Part shown: piece after piece, positions 11,786 to 23,111 of the stretch | Layout: every line of letters begins with the position of its first letter | Numbering within the stretch: position 1 is the stretch's first letter | DNA from: Litoditis marina | Taxonomy: Eukaryota > Nematoda > Chromadorea > Rhabditida > Rhabditidae | Length of the DNA stretch: 64,000 nucleotides | NCBI GenBank assembly: GCA_964036275.1 | Contig: OZ038439.1 | Span: forward strand, 13,931,095 to 13,995,094 | Direction of reading: 5' to 3' | Notes under the pieces: model-generated | Databases searched by the model: none | Told to the model about the DNA's origin: nothing | Seen by the model: the letters and a program-made list of their open reading frames with translations, nothing else | Made by a program: the position numbers and the translations under genes

Positions 11786-11990
11786 GTTGTAGTCGTCGCC
11801 AACAGAAAGGCGGGAGGGTACTGTATGTCTCACTTTCCGCTGTGAACGCACACAAGTCTCCGATTCCGAAGCTTTCCGGTCATGTGATCTATTGGCGCAG
11901 TGGTTAGCGCCGTGCTACAAATGTTTTGCTCACAGGTTCAATTCCGACCAGAGACAGATTTTTATAAATTTGACACATACTATACTTACC
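11786..11990 (+). mobile_element. tRNA-derived SINE-like element, copy C
   Basis: Nearly full-length. Upstream half GTCGTCGCCAACAGAAAGGC and CTCACTTTCCGCTGTG, A-box GGCGCAGTGGTTAGCGC (11894-11910), B-box GGTTCAATTCC (11935-11945), and tail CAGATTTTTATAAATTTGAC. Confidence 0.8.
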
Positions 11991-12049
11991 TACTGACGTG
12001 TGACGTCTGTTTCACTCGGACAACTCCCTGCTACTTGGCGAACCATTTT

Positions 12050-12200
12050 TGTAGCGGCCTCGACAAGAGAGTGTACAGGTCAGAGAGATGCAGGTGTCTC
12101 TAACTGTCTGCGCCTCATTGACCTGCATGCTCTCTCGATTTTGTAGCTGGCCAATTGCAGAAAATTGGCGCTAATCGTTCTGATCATTCGCATAAAGACT
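12050..12200. repeat. Dispersed CTCTCTCG/GCTGGCCAATT repeat
   Basis: The block with GCGGCCTCGACAAGAGAGTG, GTCAGAGAGATGCAGG and GACCTGCATGCTCTCTCG is partly self-complementary. It recurs at 54400-54690 and 63770-63965, always pairing a GCCAATT(T/C)TC stretch with an AGCGAGAG stretch. No clean termini were found. Confidence 0.55.
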
Positions 12201-12387
12201 CATTGACATCGTGTCAAGATTTTCGCATGACTACTTCTTTGAGCAATTACCAGTATTCTCAGAAAACTTCATTTACGGTTGTTCTGAAACTGAATCACGA
12301 CTAACATAGATTTTGAGTTTTTAGAAAAAACTCTCAAAAATTTATTGGCACCTTGCCAAGGTCTCAGTGGGAATGACCGGAACCATA

Positions 12388-12619
12388 TAGTTCAGATCAT
12401 TTCTACTGAGACTCCTACAGTAAACGAACAAACTTTCCGAAGGCTGTTGTAAAGTTGATAATTTATTTATTTCATCGAATTTGGTTCGTACGTTTACTGT
12501 ACCTGAGCACGAGAATAGAAATTGGTAATCCTAAACCTTTCCGATCAAAAGTAAGCGAGGGAAACAGCTTGGAAATTTCGAAAGCCCACAGGAGTCTCAG
12601 TAGGAATGAAAAGTCTATA
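12388..12619. mobile_element. MITE, TATAGTTC family (CTCCTACAG subtype)
   Basis: Left TATAGTTCAGATCATTTCTA followed by CTGAGACTCCTACAGTAA. Right CAGGAGTCTCAGTAGGAATG followed by AAAAGTCTATA. These are inverted repeats. A different family fragment (TTGGCACCTTGCCAAGGTCT) abuts at 12345-12387. Confidence 0.7.
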
Positions 12620-13566
12620 CCTCTCATTGAAAAAGGGCATTTGGTCGCACATACAGCGAGGAAAGGAACCACTATTTCAACATAGTGAAAACACGATTTT
12701 CTGCATTCGCAAATGTACGGCAGAAAACCAAATAATATAGTTTCGGTTGGGATGTAATATAGTTCGTTTCAGCCACTCATAATCCTGTACAGTAATCTGC
12801 TCAATCCTGCGTGTCAAAGTTCGGTATGTTGGCGTTCTTGATTTCTCTCCAAATATTGATAGTGTCTTCTTCATTGATAATACTACAAAATCTAAGAGCT
12901 TGAAACCAAATTGATGAATCATTCATTAGATAAAGTCCCCGGAATATTTGACGTATTACTGTAGACGGACCGCGATTGGTGAAACAGAGTATAAATGAGA
13001 GGGACACATGGAAACAGTTTGAATAGGATTGAAAACAGCAAAATCCACATCTAGAAATTGTTTCATCCTCTAAGATTAGTTGATAGAAGAACCCAAAATT
13101 CAAGAAAAAACATTTTAATCTACTGTGGTCGTCCACCGACCGAGCTTCTCTTCCAGTTGGGATCTCGGGGAGCGGTCACTTTCTGAATGACCGGCAAACT
13201 CTGAAATTGCGAGTTCAAGATGGTCTGACAGGGACCCAATCTCATGTCTTGCGCTCCACGGTTAATCCAGTCGCCCCGCCGCGAATGCGCCCAAAAACCA
13301 AGTTTTCTCAGAAAATGAATTGTGAATGAAAGTTCCGAAAAATATCAACAACTTCGTTTTTGTAGCACATTTGCTTGAGAGCGACGGAATTAACCGTGGA
13401 GCGCAAAGCCCGAGATTCGGTTCCTGTCAGACCCCCTTTGAGTGATTTTTTCAAGGCACACCGAGCCTGTGATTCTGAAAATGTGACCAACATTGAGGTT
13501 ATGAGGGAACCATTTAAATGAAGTAAACCTCTGCTCGATACGAACGATTTCGTCTTCTATGTGTCA

Positions 13567-13797
13567 TATAGTTCTTGCCATTCCTACGGAGACATTGGCA
13601 GCGCTCCAACGAAACTTTGAATGAATTTATTCCACAGAAATCGACAGAGAAAATTTTTCTTTCGCGCACTGGGACCAAGATAAACAGCCGTCGGTCGGTA
13701 AAACGGAAAAAAGTTATACTGGAAAACAAAGTGGTGAAAAACGGCTGGAAATTTGGTTGGCACGTTGCCGAGGTCTCAGTGGGAATGACTGGAATTA
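13567..13797. mobile_element. MITE, TATAGTTC family
   Basis: Left TATAGTTCTTGCCATTCCTA and right GTCTCAGTGGGAATGACTGG ending AATTATA are inverted repeats. Total about 230 bp, the same size as its relatives at 9714 and 51846. Confidence 0.7.
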
Positions 13798-13979
13798 TAC
13801 CGCTATGAGTCTCGAACAGTTGGAAGAGCCGCTGCGTGATAGTTGGGAATTAGCTCGTGTTCAATAACTATTTTCATATAACTAAGTGTTAATACTATTT
13901 GAACAAAATATATTTTTAGTCGTAAGTAGCATATTGCGCTGGGCACATATTTTATATTACGTTTACATCTTCTATGCAG

Positions 13980-14090
13980 TACGTCTTCTATGAAGGAATG
14001 GGACTAACACCTCAGAAGAAGCTGCTGCTACGAAGATCTGTGATATGTATGATGATCACCGCCTCGAAACGAAGCGAAGTGAATGAATAA
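13980..14090 (+). CDS. Isolated terminal exon, gene uncertain
   Basis: Begins after a good TTCTATGCAG acceptor and runs in phase 0 for 36 codons to TAA: YVFYEGMGLTPQKKLLLRR, then SVICMMITASKRSEVNE. AATAAA immediately overlaps the stop, as is common at worm 3' ends. It may be the last exon of the secreted protein starting at 10178, but that gene's exon 2 ends in phase 1, so at least one linking exon would be required and I could not find it. No domain was recognised. Confidence 0.45.
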   Translation, partial: YVFYEGMGLTPQKKLLLRRSVICMMITASKRSEVNE

Positions 14091-14730
14091 ATATGTAAAA
14101 ATATGTATGTTACATTATTGGTATGTTACATTATCAATGGAAGTTGTTGACAAGTGGATAAACTTTCACGCGAAATGTAAATACTGGCCTGTCTGCGTAG
14201 AAAAAGTTCAGAGCGATGCTCGGGTGGTGCGCACAGCTCTTGCTTCGGAGTGGTCGTTCTGTCTTCTAGCTCTGAGTTTTCGAGATATAGTCTGTTCGAC
14301 GCACTTACAACCATCTACAGTAATCTTCGCGAACTTCTAGATCAACGTTTCGTAGTTTGATGTTTTTGGAATGACTTCAGTTTTCGCTATTGTGTTTTCT
14401 ATCTATGCTACTGCAAACTATGAAAGTTTGAAACCAAAATAATGATTTATTAATTAGAAAAAACCTTCTAAATATGTGACGGATTACTGTGGAAGGACAT
14501 CGATTGGTGAAACGAACTATAAAGGTATTGCTCAAAATGTGACAACTCACACGAACAACTGAAGGAAAAAGTTGCGCTCGAACAAAAAAACAACAAATTG
14601 GAATATTGTTTATTTTACCCTTCTACACCGTGATGAAACCTTAGAGCACCATGGTAATTCCATCTGTTGGGGGATTTTCAGCCACCTGAATTTTTTCCGG
14701 GTTGGTTTTCGCCATTTGAACATTTGAATA

Positions 14731-14970
14731 TTGGAAGGAATGATTGAGATCGTACCAGGTTCCAGCTCCGTGAGCGGCGGTGCCGGTTCGAAGTTGATTC
14801 TCGAGAGAATTGAGGGTCGATGGCGTCTGTCGCCAATTGGCGAAGATGAGAAGTTGTTCGTGGCGCCAAGAAAAGGTGAAACTGGCGATGTGGCCACTGC
14901 TTGGGTTTCGGGTCGAGCGGGTGGCGATTTGTCCGCGTCTCTGGAAGATAAAACTATGTGTATGGAATGA
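14731..14970. other. GC-richer island open on both strands, coding strand unresolved
   Basis: Plus strand: an 80-codon frame from ATG 14731 (MIEIVPGSSSVSGGAGSK then WRLSPIGEDEKLF). It contains donor-like GTGAGC at 14770, which would give a 10-residue first exon in phase 0, compatible with the F-box-like gene's exon at 15724. Minus strand: a segment bounded by acceptor-like TATCTTCCAG and donor-like ATTCAG|GTGGCT is open in several frames, one Pro/Ser-rich (SPVSPFLGATNNFSSSPIGD). The composition differs from the flanking AT-rich DNA and suggests exon sequence, but I cannot choose the strand. Confidence 0.4.
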
Positions 14971-15723
14971 ATATGAACTTTATTCCGAACATTATCATTG
15001 AATTATCATTGATGTGATTAGGCTTGGATTGATGTGAGCAGGTGGTAAGATACATGCGTTCGAAACGCGATTCAAAACGGCAAAGACAAAAGTGTGTACT
15101 AATGCAAACAGAAACAATCTTCTCACAAATAAACCGTTTCCTACTCTGAACATTCTACCCCCTCGAGAAAATATGCTATACCCTGAAGTTAGTACTCTGT
15201 ATGGAGGAATCTTTTGAAACTTGAAAATTCGACTTTACGCCCGACTAAACTCGAAAACAAAAGTACATCTTACGTGTGAAGTAACTTGTGCAGTTTTGCT
15301 GCCTTCCTGTTACATTGTTACTTCTGTCTGGCTACGATTCGGTCGGCTCTTTCTTTCATTGATGACACAGGTAATAACTTGACTGTAGAAATAGCTGTAC
15401 TGATACTGCTACAGTACCTATCAAACCTTTCAATCTACTACGAACTTCATGTATGTCGGAAACAGTCTGAAAACCTTCTGTAAAAGAAAATCAGAACAGA
15501 ATGCAAAGGTTGTTACCGTTCTCGATTCAATTTATGCAATTTAAATGTTTTGAAAAGTTTGATTCCTAATGTATAAAAGAACTCGACCTCTCTCTAGGTT
15601 GAAGAGAAAACTGGTTGAAGAGAAAACTGTTTGAAAATAGTATTTGGATAGAAGTGGACAGTTTTTCTTCAAAATTCGTCCCGGAAGTACTGCTCAGTTT
15701 GGTTAATGATTTCTGTATTCCAG

Positions 15724-18700
15724 GAAATTATTCCAAGTTTTCATTTCATCGAGGCGGAGCTGGCTCAACTAAAGAAGGAGAACGCTGTCCTCAGAGAATT
15801 GATCGCTGAGAGGAAGGAAAATGTCACATTGAGAAATCAGGTTGGTTTTTGTTTAATTTTAGGCATTTTTCATGCTTTCTGGTAGAATATCAGTTTCGCG
15901 AAACAGTTTTCGACCTGTAATTGTCTCCGAAAAATTTCCTAATTCAGTTATACCATAAGTAGAATGAATAATCACGTAAAGTTAGTATTGTAATGTTAAA
16001 TCGTGCACTCTTTCATTACAGGTTTCTGAGTTCTGCTGCACCATAATTCACGTGACTGTGCAATCGACTAATAGTATTAACAGTTCTTTACCCTTATTAC
16101 TAGAGACCGTCGGAAGTATACCCCTCAACAGTCTATGTGTGTGTCTTAAAATAGCCATTCAAATGTTTGACAACACAATATAAGAGGACATCGATGGGTA
16201 ATGGAGTGTTTGATAACCTTTCATTTCGCCAGTTGTCTCTAAATCTACTGATGTTTTATTTTTAACGCGTCGCAAAGTACATGAAGACTCTATTTTCTTA
16301 GCACTTTAACGTCACCCACTCATTGTTTCATGGTGATCAGAAATCTTTTTTTGCAGCTATATCCCGCTGAAGATTCGGTCAAAACGAGAGATGACAGTGT
16401 GCAAGGCCATGCCGTCGGCACAGAAATGTGGAAGGAGAACCAGGTGGGTTCATATTTTCTGATCAGGAAGATTTCGACCAAGGGTTCATATTTTCTGATC
16501 AGGAAGATTTCGACCAACTCCACAATTAGCCTGGCACCGCATCGAAAAACGAAGTGTCAGAAAAAGGTATCGAAGTGAACTTGAAAAGTGAATGCCAAAT
16601 TTATAAGTTAGTATCTCGCCGGAATAGAACCTACGAGCAAAACATTCGAAACAGGACGCCAACCAGTGCGCTTTCAGAGCACATAACCGGCAAGCTTCGG
16701 AATGGAAGACACGTGTGCGTACACAGCGGAAAGTTAGATACACAGTACCCTCCCACGTTTCCGTTGACAACGACTGTATTTGGCCAACATCCTTGCTTTT
16801 TCAAGTAGATTAGTTAGCTAGAGTAGAGAGTAACCTGCATAAAATCAAACAGATCGCCGTCCACTGTTAGATAATTGTAACTCAACCCAATTCTTTGTTT
16901 TTAGTGGTCACTGTTTGAGAATATTCCGAGTACGTATGCTAGAAGATCCCGGCACTTCAATCCCATCCAGTGGCTCCTCAAACAAACGCTATTTCTCTGC
17001 TCTTCTATTCCGGCGGGATGTAAGAGATGAGAGATAGTGAGGCAGCGCGAGAGACGCAGGATGGGATGAACCTGCCGGGATCTTTTAGCATACGTACTTC
17101 GGACGTTGATTATAATGAAAACTAATCGGGAACTTGGAGTGTGTAGTGTCAGATTTACAGTAGAAATGATGTGGACCACATAGTATTATAAACTTAAAGT
17201 AGTTTGCAAATATAACGTTCAGAAGGCGTGCGTGGAAGTGGATTTGAATTTGCCTATGGGACGTCCGTTTGAATTTGCCCTCTTACCCGCTGAGCTGCAA
17301 AAAATGATCGTTATGAAGGTTAGAAAACTTATCTGAAATCTGGTGGTGAGGAAAGTTTTTCCAAAATTTTTATGACAAAATAGTTAAATCGAATCGGTGG
17401 AAAACCCAGCGTTTTATGAGCCGAACATTTCTGGATTACTGTATCGCAAATATTTTGGCCGATTAATGGATTCCGTTTCAGTACAAACAATCTCAATCTT
17501 CAACAAAAAATGAAATAAGTACACTCTTCAAACATGTCAGCTGTTACCTGATGAAGCTCGCAATACTTTTTGTTCCTGTTGCTCCTCATAACGCCAATTC
17601 GTACCCAACTCGCCGCCGTGTTATCTAGCGAAAGGAATGAGCTGTAAATACAGCTCATTCATAACGACTCCCACAAATCACTTATACTCTCAAGCATGCA
17701 TTCACTCCTCGAGTCCCATGTTGGAAAGAAGACGCGCGATCGTACAAACCATGATCATCGATAGAGACTTCAGGCGCACAAAAATATCAATCCACATCTA
17801 CACGTATGCGGTCTCCGACATGGAGCTAGGAAAATGAACAAACTTCAAAATAAATTTTGCAGGCGGACTTTTTGTCCTTCAATACCCTCAAGAAATCCTC
17901 GAAGTCCGTTCGATCGCTCTGTGAAAGTTGTGAAGAAGGCGGATTTCGCCCTAAGCTGCAAATTGTTGCAAACGATCTCGAATATGATCAGTATCGAGAC
18001 ATGAGCGAAGTGAAGGTGAGATGGCTGGTTATATTCACGTCTCGAGCTTGAGAAGGCCACCTTTGAGCAAGTTGATCTGACCATTACCTGACAGATTGTG
18101 GTGATCAACCCTATTTCTATGTAAATAACCCTGAGTGTTCAACCATGTTGCCTGTATGTGAAAATATCCGCAATTGGGTTCAACTAACAATTGCGGGAAC
18201 AAATGTTCAATCGCCCCTAAAAGAATTCTTTCTCCGTGCTAGTATCACTCCCTCCCCATTGAAAGCCCATGTAGATTGCGGAAGGGTGGGGACGTTTGTT
18301 ATAAGGGAGGAGGGATATTGTAAACGTTTGAAATAGAAGAAAAACTCTTCCCGATGCAGAATAGAGGGAGGGGGTTTCTATAATGGTTGGTGACAGTGCA
18401 AGTGGTCAAGTAGTACATTAAGATAGTTCATGTCCTCGAGAGAAAGACATTCTGCAATTGCTTACTCTCTGAAAAGCCGTTGCAACTTGAAATACCGGAC
18501 TCGCCAATTTTGCAACTTGGAATACCGGGGTCAGCCAGATGTCGCCTGTACTGTTTGAAATTTATAAGGAGATGCAGGCTAATTCGACACCAGTTTTTAA
18601 GCCTGCATTTTCTCCGGTATTTTAAGCTGCCAGCGTTCTCACAGCTGGCTCAAATGAGGAGTACAGGATAGTAGCCTGCGTTACAAATTTTCTCTTTGAG

Positions 18701-20947
18701 TAATATGCAAAGTTCAGCGTGGAATTTAGAAAAACAGGAGTAATTTTAAATAGTTTGAGAAGCTAATGGTAAGCCAGTACTTATCCTAGTACTCGGCAAA
18801 ACCATTTTCGAGTTTTCTTCAGTTTTCCTGGGCCATCTGTCGTGATGGAGACTGGACAGTGAAGAGCGCCCTTTCGTCCGACATGAAAAACTCTGATCCG
18901 TGCAAGCTTTCGCTTGACACCTTTACTGCGGTAGGACGTTTATCGTTTAGTTCGTTTCACCTATCGATAGCAGTCAGCCATGCTGGCCGAGCGCACCCTA
19001 CATTGCAGGCGACTGATCTGGCAGCTTGCCAGTCTTTTCATTACAAATATAAATGCAAAAAGTGGTTAATTTGAGTGTTTTGTACATTTTTTGTGTACAA
19101 AAAGTTACCACATAATCGGGGAGTAATTAAAACTATTTTTTGTGCGATAAAATTAGGTGTGAGAAACGGCCAGAAAAGATTTTTGGGTATCACTGTTTTT
19201 AGTTTTGGCCACCATGTTCAGATGGCCGGCTGCTTGTGGGCGCCGCGTCACCTATCGCAGCTGAGCGAATTACCCAGCTTGTGCATCAATTTTGATTAGA
19301 CTGCTTGCTGTTGGACACTTTCCAACACAATTGACTTCGCCCACTAAAATTCACTGTATCTGGCTGCTATCGATGGGTGAAACGAACTAAACACTGAGTT
19401 GGATAGACAACACTGAATGAGCGAGTGAGCGACCAAACTATTCTTGTAGTTTGATCTCGATACACCGTTCATATTACGTTTATTGACCAAAATGCAACGG
19501 TAACAAGTTGAACACCACCGCGGGATAGACGAAAATGACGATAAATGGAACTCGTCGAGTTAAAAATTCAGTTCACCGTGTTATCAGAGATTGTTGTTGT
19601 TCTACGAAAAGTATTGTCGAAGTGGGTGCCAAATTTATAAATTTTGGTCTCTTCTCAGAACCGAACCTGCGAGCAAAATATTCGTAGCAGGCCGCTCACC
19701 ACTGCGCTATCAGAGCACATAACCATCAAGCTTTGGAATCGAAGACATGTGTGCGCACACAGCGAAAAGTGAGATATGCAGTACCCTCCTCGCAACGACT
19801 ATACCCTCGATATTCATTGTTCCTTGGTACTTTAGACGTTGTGCTTTTGTTTTTACAAACGTCACATTCTACGTTTCAGGATAGCATCAATGAATTCGAT
19901 TGCCCGGAAAACCTTGTTATTCGTCAGTTAGTGATAAATTATATTGATGACGTGGAGGTGCTTGGGCAGTTCCTACAGGTAACTCTCAGCAATGAGCACA
20001 TAATATTTAGTTGAAGATAGCGTTCCCTCATAATCTGAAAATCTCAAAAATGTCTCCTAATGTGATTGAATAGACCATTTAAAAATTCAAAATCAAATTT
20101 AATGTGTTAACCCAAATGTAAAATTTGGAGAGAAACACTATCTTTAATGTTATCCCGCTTTTTGCCCAGCGTGGATATAGTATTGATTCAGCTAAACAGC
20201 ATTAGTTTGCACCCTACATAACTTGTAAAGTTGGTTATATGGAATACATCACTGCTGGCGGTGTATGCAGCGCCGTACGAACTTTGTTCGAAAGTGCGTT
20301 TTTTTTCCAAAACGACTTAATTTGCAATACGAAGAGGTTTTAAGGACGAAACTGAATGTTTCTGTCAGAGTTTGCATTTGCAGCAACATGAAGTCCGTGT
20401 TCTCGAAGCGCAAATACAGCTGGATTCAGAACATGATTGGGCCAATTTCATTCGTCATCCAGCTGTGAAACAGGTGCGTCGCAACTGCACAGTTTACTTA
20501 ATTTGTACCACGAGTTATACAGTACCCAAAAGTCTCTTCCCATGACTGTTTCGGCGCAAATTCTGAAAAAATTTCCACAGAATCAAGCAACCGGCTTCAA
20601 ACGTTTTTCATGACACGCTGACGTTTTGGACAAGTTCAACCATTGAAGCTTCAAACGTTCTTCATGAGCTGCTGACATATTTACAAGTTCGGAACATGGA
20701 AGGGTAAAATATGGTGGCACAGACCACGTGATAATTCTTTCGCGGCGACGTTGTCGGCAACTTTTCTATGAATGAATAGAAAAATATTTTTTTGAATATT
20801 TTTCAAACAAAAAAAAACTAAACGTTTCTTTTGTTTCAGTTGTCCTCGCTAACCGTTCGAGAGGATCCGGCAAATTTGGAAAGTTATAACAGAGAGGATT
20901 TGCTCGCTTTACGAGCTGCGACGATTAAAGAATCCGTTCCGCTTTAA
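15724..20947 (+). CDS. F-box-like worm protein, N-terminus missing
   Basis: Eight exons, all phase 0: 15724-15840, 16357-16443, 17223-17318, 17863-18015, 18823-18930, 19880-19978, 20384-20473, 20840-20947 (TAA). These give 285 codons plus stop. Exon 1 is a coiled coil (EAELAQLKKENAVLRELIAE). Exons 3-4 contain LLPAELQKMIVMKADFLSF followed by LKKSSKSVRSLCE, the LPxE...I...L..SK..R.L spacing of an F-box. Downstream is WAICRDGDWTVKSALSSD, a second hydrophobic-helical region and an acidic tail. F-box proteins recruit substrates to SCF ubiquitin ligases via Skp1; worms have large, fast-evolving families. The C-terminal region matches no domain I can name. No Met was found upstream in phase; 14731 is one candidate first exon. 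Introns carry SINE and MITE copies. Confidence 0.65.
16591..16779 (-). mobile_element. tRNA-derived SINE-like element, copy D
   Basis: Minus-strand copy: tail AATGCCAAATTTATAAGTTA, B-box complement GGAATAGAACC, A-box complement CAACCAGTGCGCTTTC, then upstream-half complement GTACACAGCGGAAAGTTAGA and CGTTTCCGTTGACAACGACT. It lies in the second intron of the F-box-like gene. Confidence 0.75.
16930..17097. mobile_element. Palindromic MITE, GTACGTATGC family, best copy
   Basis: 168 bp. The left end GTACGTATGCTAGAAGATCC (then CGGCAC) and right end GCCGGGATCTTTTAGCATAC (then GTAC) are near-perfect inverted repeats, and the arms extend inward (TCTCTGCTC/GAGAGACGCAGG). Related copies: 7128, 28958, 45528, 53300 and 63036. 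Confidence 0.8.
17395..17560 (+). repeat. Fragment homologous to the interior of the TTAAAGGGACCG MITE
   Basis: TTACTGTATCGCAAATATTT, then ATGTCAGCTGTTACCTGATG, aligns with 49147-49280 inside the MITE at 48992-49502. The terminal repeats are absent, so this is a truncated copy. Confidence 0.55.
19624..19803 (-). mobile_element. tRNA-derived SINE-like element, copy E
   Basis: Minus-strand copy: GTGGGTGCCAAATTTATAAA, B-box complement GAACCGAACC, A-box complement CACCACTGCGCTATC, CACACAGCGAAAAGTGAGAT, then a shortened upstream half. It lies in an intron of the F-box-like gene. Confidence 0.75.
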
Positions 20948-21497
20948 TTTTGACTTTTGAGTTAACAAACTGACCCTATGGCAAATGAAAAACCATTATC
21001 AAAAATATATACTTTTATATCCCTATCTTGCTTCGTTTTCTCAGAAAAGCGGCGTACGTAATGACACCGATAGGGGAGTTGCGTACGGGGTATGCTCAAA
21101 ATAGCCCATAGAAGTGCGAAAACGATTTCAAAACACTCAATCACATACGAATACACAATTAGGGACTGAAAAGTGAAAATAAATCTGGATGTAAATAAAC
21201 CAAGTCAAGTTGCGTCACAGTGAAAATGTTCATGTCCCCTTATTTATTGCTTGATGTTATGCAAATTTTACAAATTTTTAATCAGAAAGTTTTTTCGTGG
21301 TCTATGGGAAGACATTAAGAAACTTTTTTGAGCTTTTTAAATTTTTCGTGAAACTCAGATTATAGCGGAACGGATTCTTTAAGCTTCGGCGCATGAAAAA
21401 GAGTGCTATACGTGGTCTTTTGAAGGTAATTTGTTCTATCTCCTCATGCTTCATATTTTGAGTTTGACGCTCTGCGTTCATATAGTGAAACATGGCT

Positions 21498-21660
21498 ATA
21501 TAGGTTTTGTCAAACTGTCAGAAACAGTGTACGATCAATTTGGAAGGAGGCAGGGTTTGGTGAGCGGCCAGCTTGTCTGCGTATATTCAATCTCCACACT
21601 CTCTCGTTTGCTGGCAAGTAGTAAACAAGCGCTCGCTCGCATCGCCCCATAGTTTGTCAG
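21498..21660 (+). mobile_element. MITE, TATAGGTTTGTCAAAC family, copy
   Basis: Starts TATAGGTTTTGTCAAACTGT and shares GTTTGGTGAGCGGCCAGCTT and CTCTCGTTTGCTGGCAAGTA with the copy at 46386-46585. The right end is near CCCATAGTTTGTC. A third relative lies at 28486-28675. Confidence 0.6.
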
Positions 21661-21744
21661 TAATAAGGACGAGTACCTTTCTAATAACATAAATTCACTG
21701 GAGTTTTTGTTCAGTGCAATTGAAAAACCCGCGTGAGCGAGCAG

Positions 21745-21975
21745 TGTATAGTTCGCACATTTCACAACTGGACTTGGGCAGCTTGCCAATGAAATTTCAA
21801 GGCAGTTTTTGAACATGTTGAAATACGTCAAAACAATAGAAATTCATGTGAAAAGTTCTTCCCCTTAGTTATAATTCGCATTCAGGGAAACTTGTTTTCG
21901 TTTTCTCTGAATAACAGTCTCCAAAAGTTTTTGGCACGCTCCGCTGCCAATGAGTCCAGTTGGGAAATGTGAGCC
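21745..21975 (+). repeat. Dispersed repeat, direct match to 52183-52425
   Basis: Shares TATAGTTCGCACATTTC, TTGGGCAGCTTGCCAATG, AATTTCAAGGCAGTTTTTG, CTTAGTTATAATT and GGCACGCT..GCCAA plus GAGTCCAGTTGGGAAATGTG in the same order with the 52-kb copy. Confidence 0.75.
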
Positions 21976-22041
21976 CCACATAACGGTTTCTCTTCAATCT
22001 ATGTCCGACCCACACTATTTATGATTTCATCGCATTACAGA

Positions 22042-22328
22042 CATGGATCTTTGAAAGAAAGCACATCGTTTGTGTTAAATTTGCTGAAGTCGTCGATTTG
22101 GCTCAGAACTTTGAACAAATGGTGTCTGGAGTCAAGGACGAAATACTGTTTGGCCTGGACGCCACTGAGCAAACAACTGATAACAATCGTTTCCAGTGCA
22201 AGATTAGTCGTGCTGGTGATGTTCTAGTAGTCGAGTTTCGATTAGTTAGCTGCTCTTGGAGCAATCTAAAAGAAGTGTCCTTCGAAGCGTACCCTGAATC
22301 CAATCCTCCATGTGATGACTCATTCTAA
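22042..22328 (+). CDS. Orphan terminal exon, worm-specific protein
   Basis: After acceptor-like CGCATTACAG the frame is open for 95 codons to TAA at 22326-22328: TWIFERKHIVCVKFAEVVDL, an amphipathic LAQNFEQMVSGVKDEILFGL, then QCKISRAGDVLVVEFRLV and FEAYPESNPP. The alternation of a helix and beta-like strands resembles C-terminal halves of worm F-box-associated proteins, but I cannot name the domain. It lies 1.1 kb downstream of the F-box-like gene's stop on the same strand. It could be an alternative last exon of that gene or the remnant of a tandem duplicate. No upstream partner exon was found. Confidence 0.45.
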
Positions 22329-23111
22329 GGATATCTGTTCAGTTCTCGCGATTCAACTACATAAATGTGATGGAATGTTTATGGTCATCCCAGTGTTTCT
22401 CTCTTTTCCTCTCTCACTTAATCAGATTAATTTTCGAGTTGACGACATATTTGACACTTGCGATCCTGATTACGCGTGTACACTTTCGTTGTATTGTGGT
22501 TTTCATGTGATGTTCCAGTAGATTTGAATGAATAGATTTTCACACTTCGTTGCCATGATGAAACGTGATTTTCATCATCTTCGCAAGAAACTTGTTATAA
22601 ATTCACGTACCGGATAAATTTCAAAAACGTGATTCTCGAACGACGATTGCTCTTGTAGTACATTTTCCACGAATAGCAGAAGCCGGCTGAGCACAACGAA
22701 AGCACCAAAAAGAAGACTGAAAAATGTTTTCCTCTCTGTATTTTCGGTTGTAGTTATACATTTTCTATCACTATTATTAGTGATAAAATATGAGCATGTT
22801 CAGACGAAACAATTAACATAAAAGATTGGAAGCTGACAAGACAACACTAATAATGTAGTGCCAATGTCTTCACTACGTTGAGATGAATATCAGGTTGACC
22901 AATAGGAAAGCGATTTCATTTTAAAAACTGAGAATCGGGCAATCACGAGATGTTGTGTTTTATAGAGCAACTAACTAATGAAAGATCCGTTCAGGACAAA
23001 AAATCCGATGAGCATGAGTTGACTGGAGGACGGCGAACTTTGGTCGTAGATGACAGAGCTCAGAACTCGTTTCGACTAAAAGAGAAAATAAGCATGTCTC
23101 GGCAAATGCGA
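22329..23111. other. Intergenic, no gene seen
   Basis: AT-rich DNA with only short frames (for example 22312-22521, which has no splice or domain support). No repeat with defined ends was found. Confidence 0.5.
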
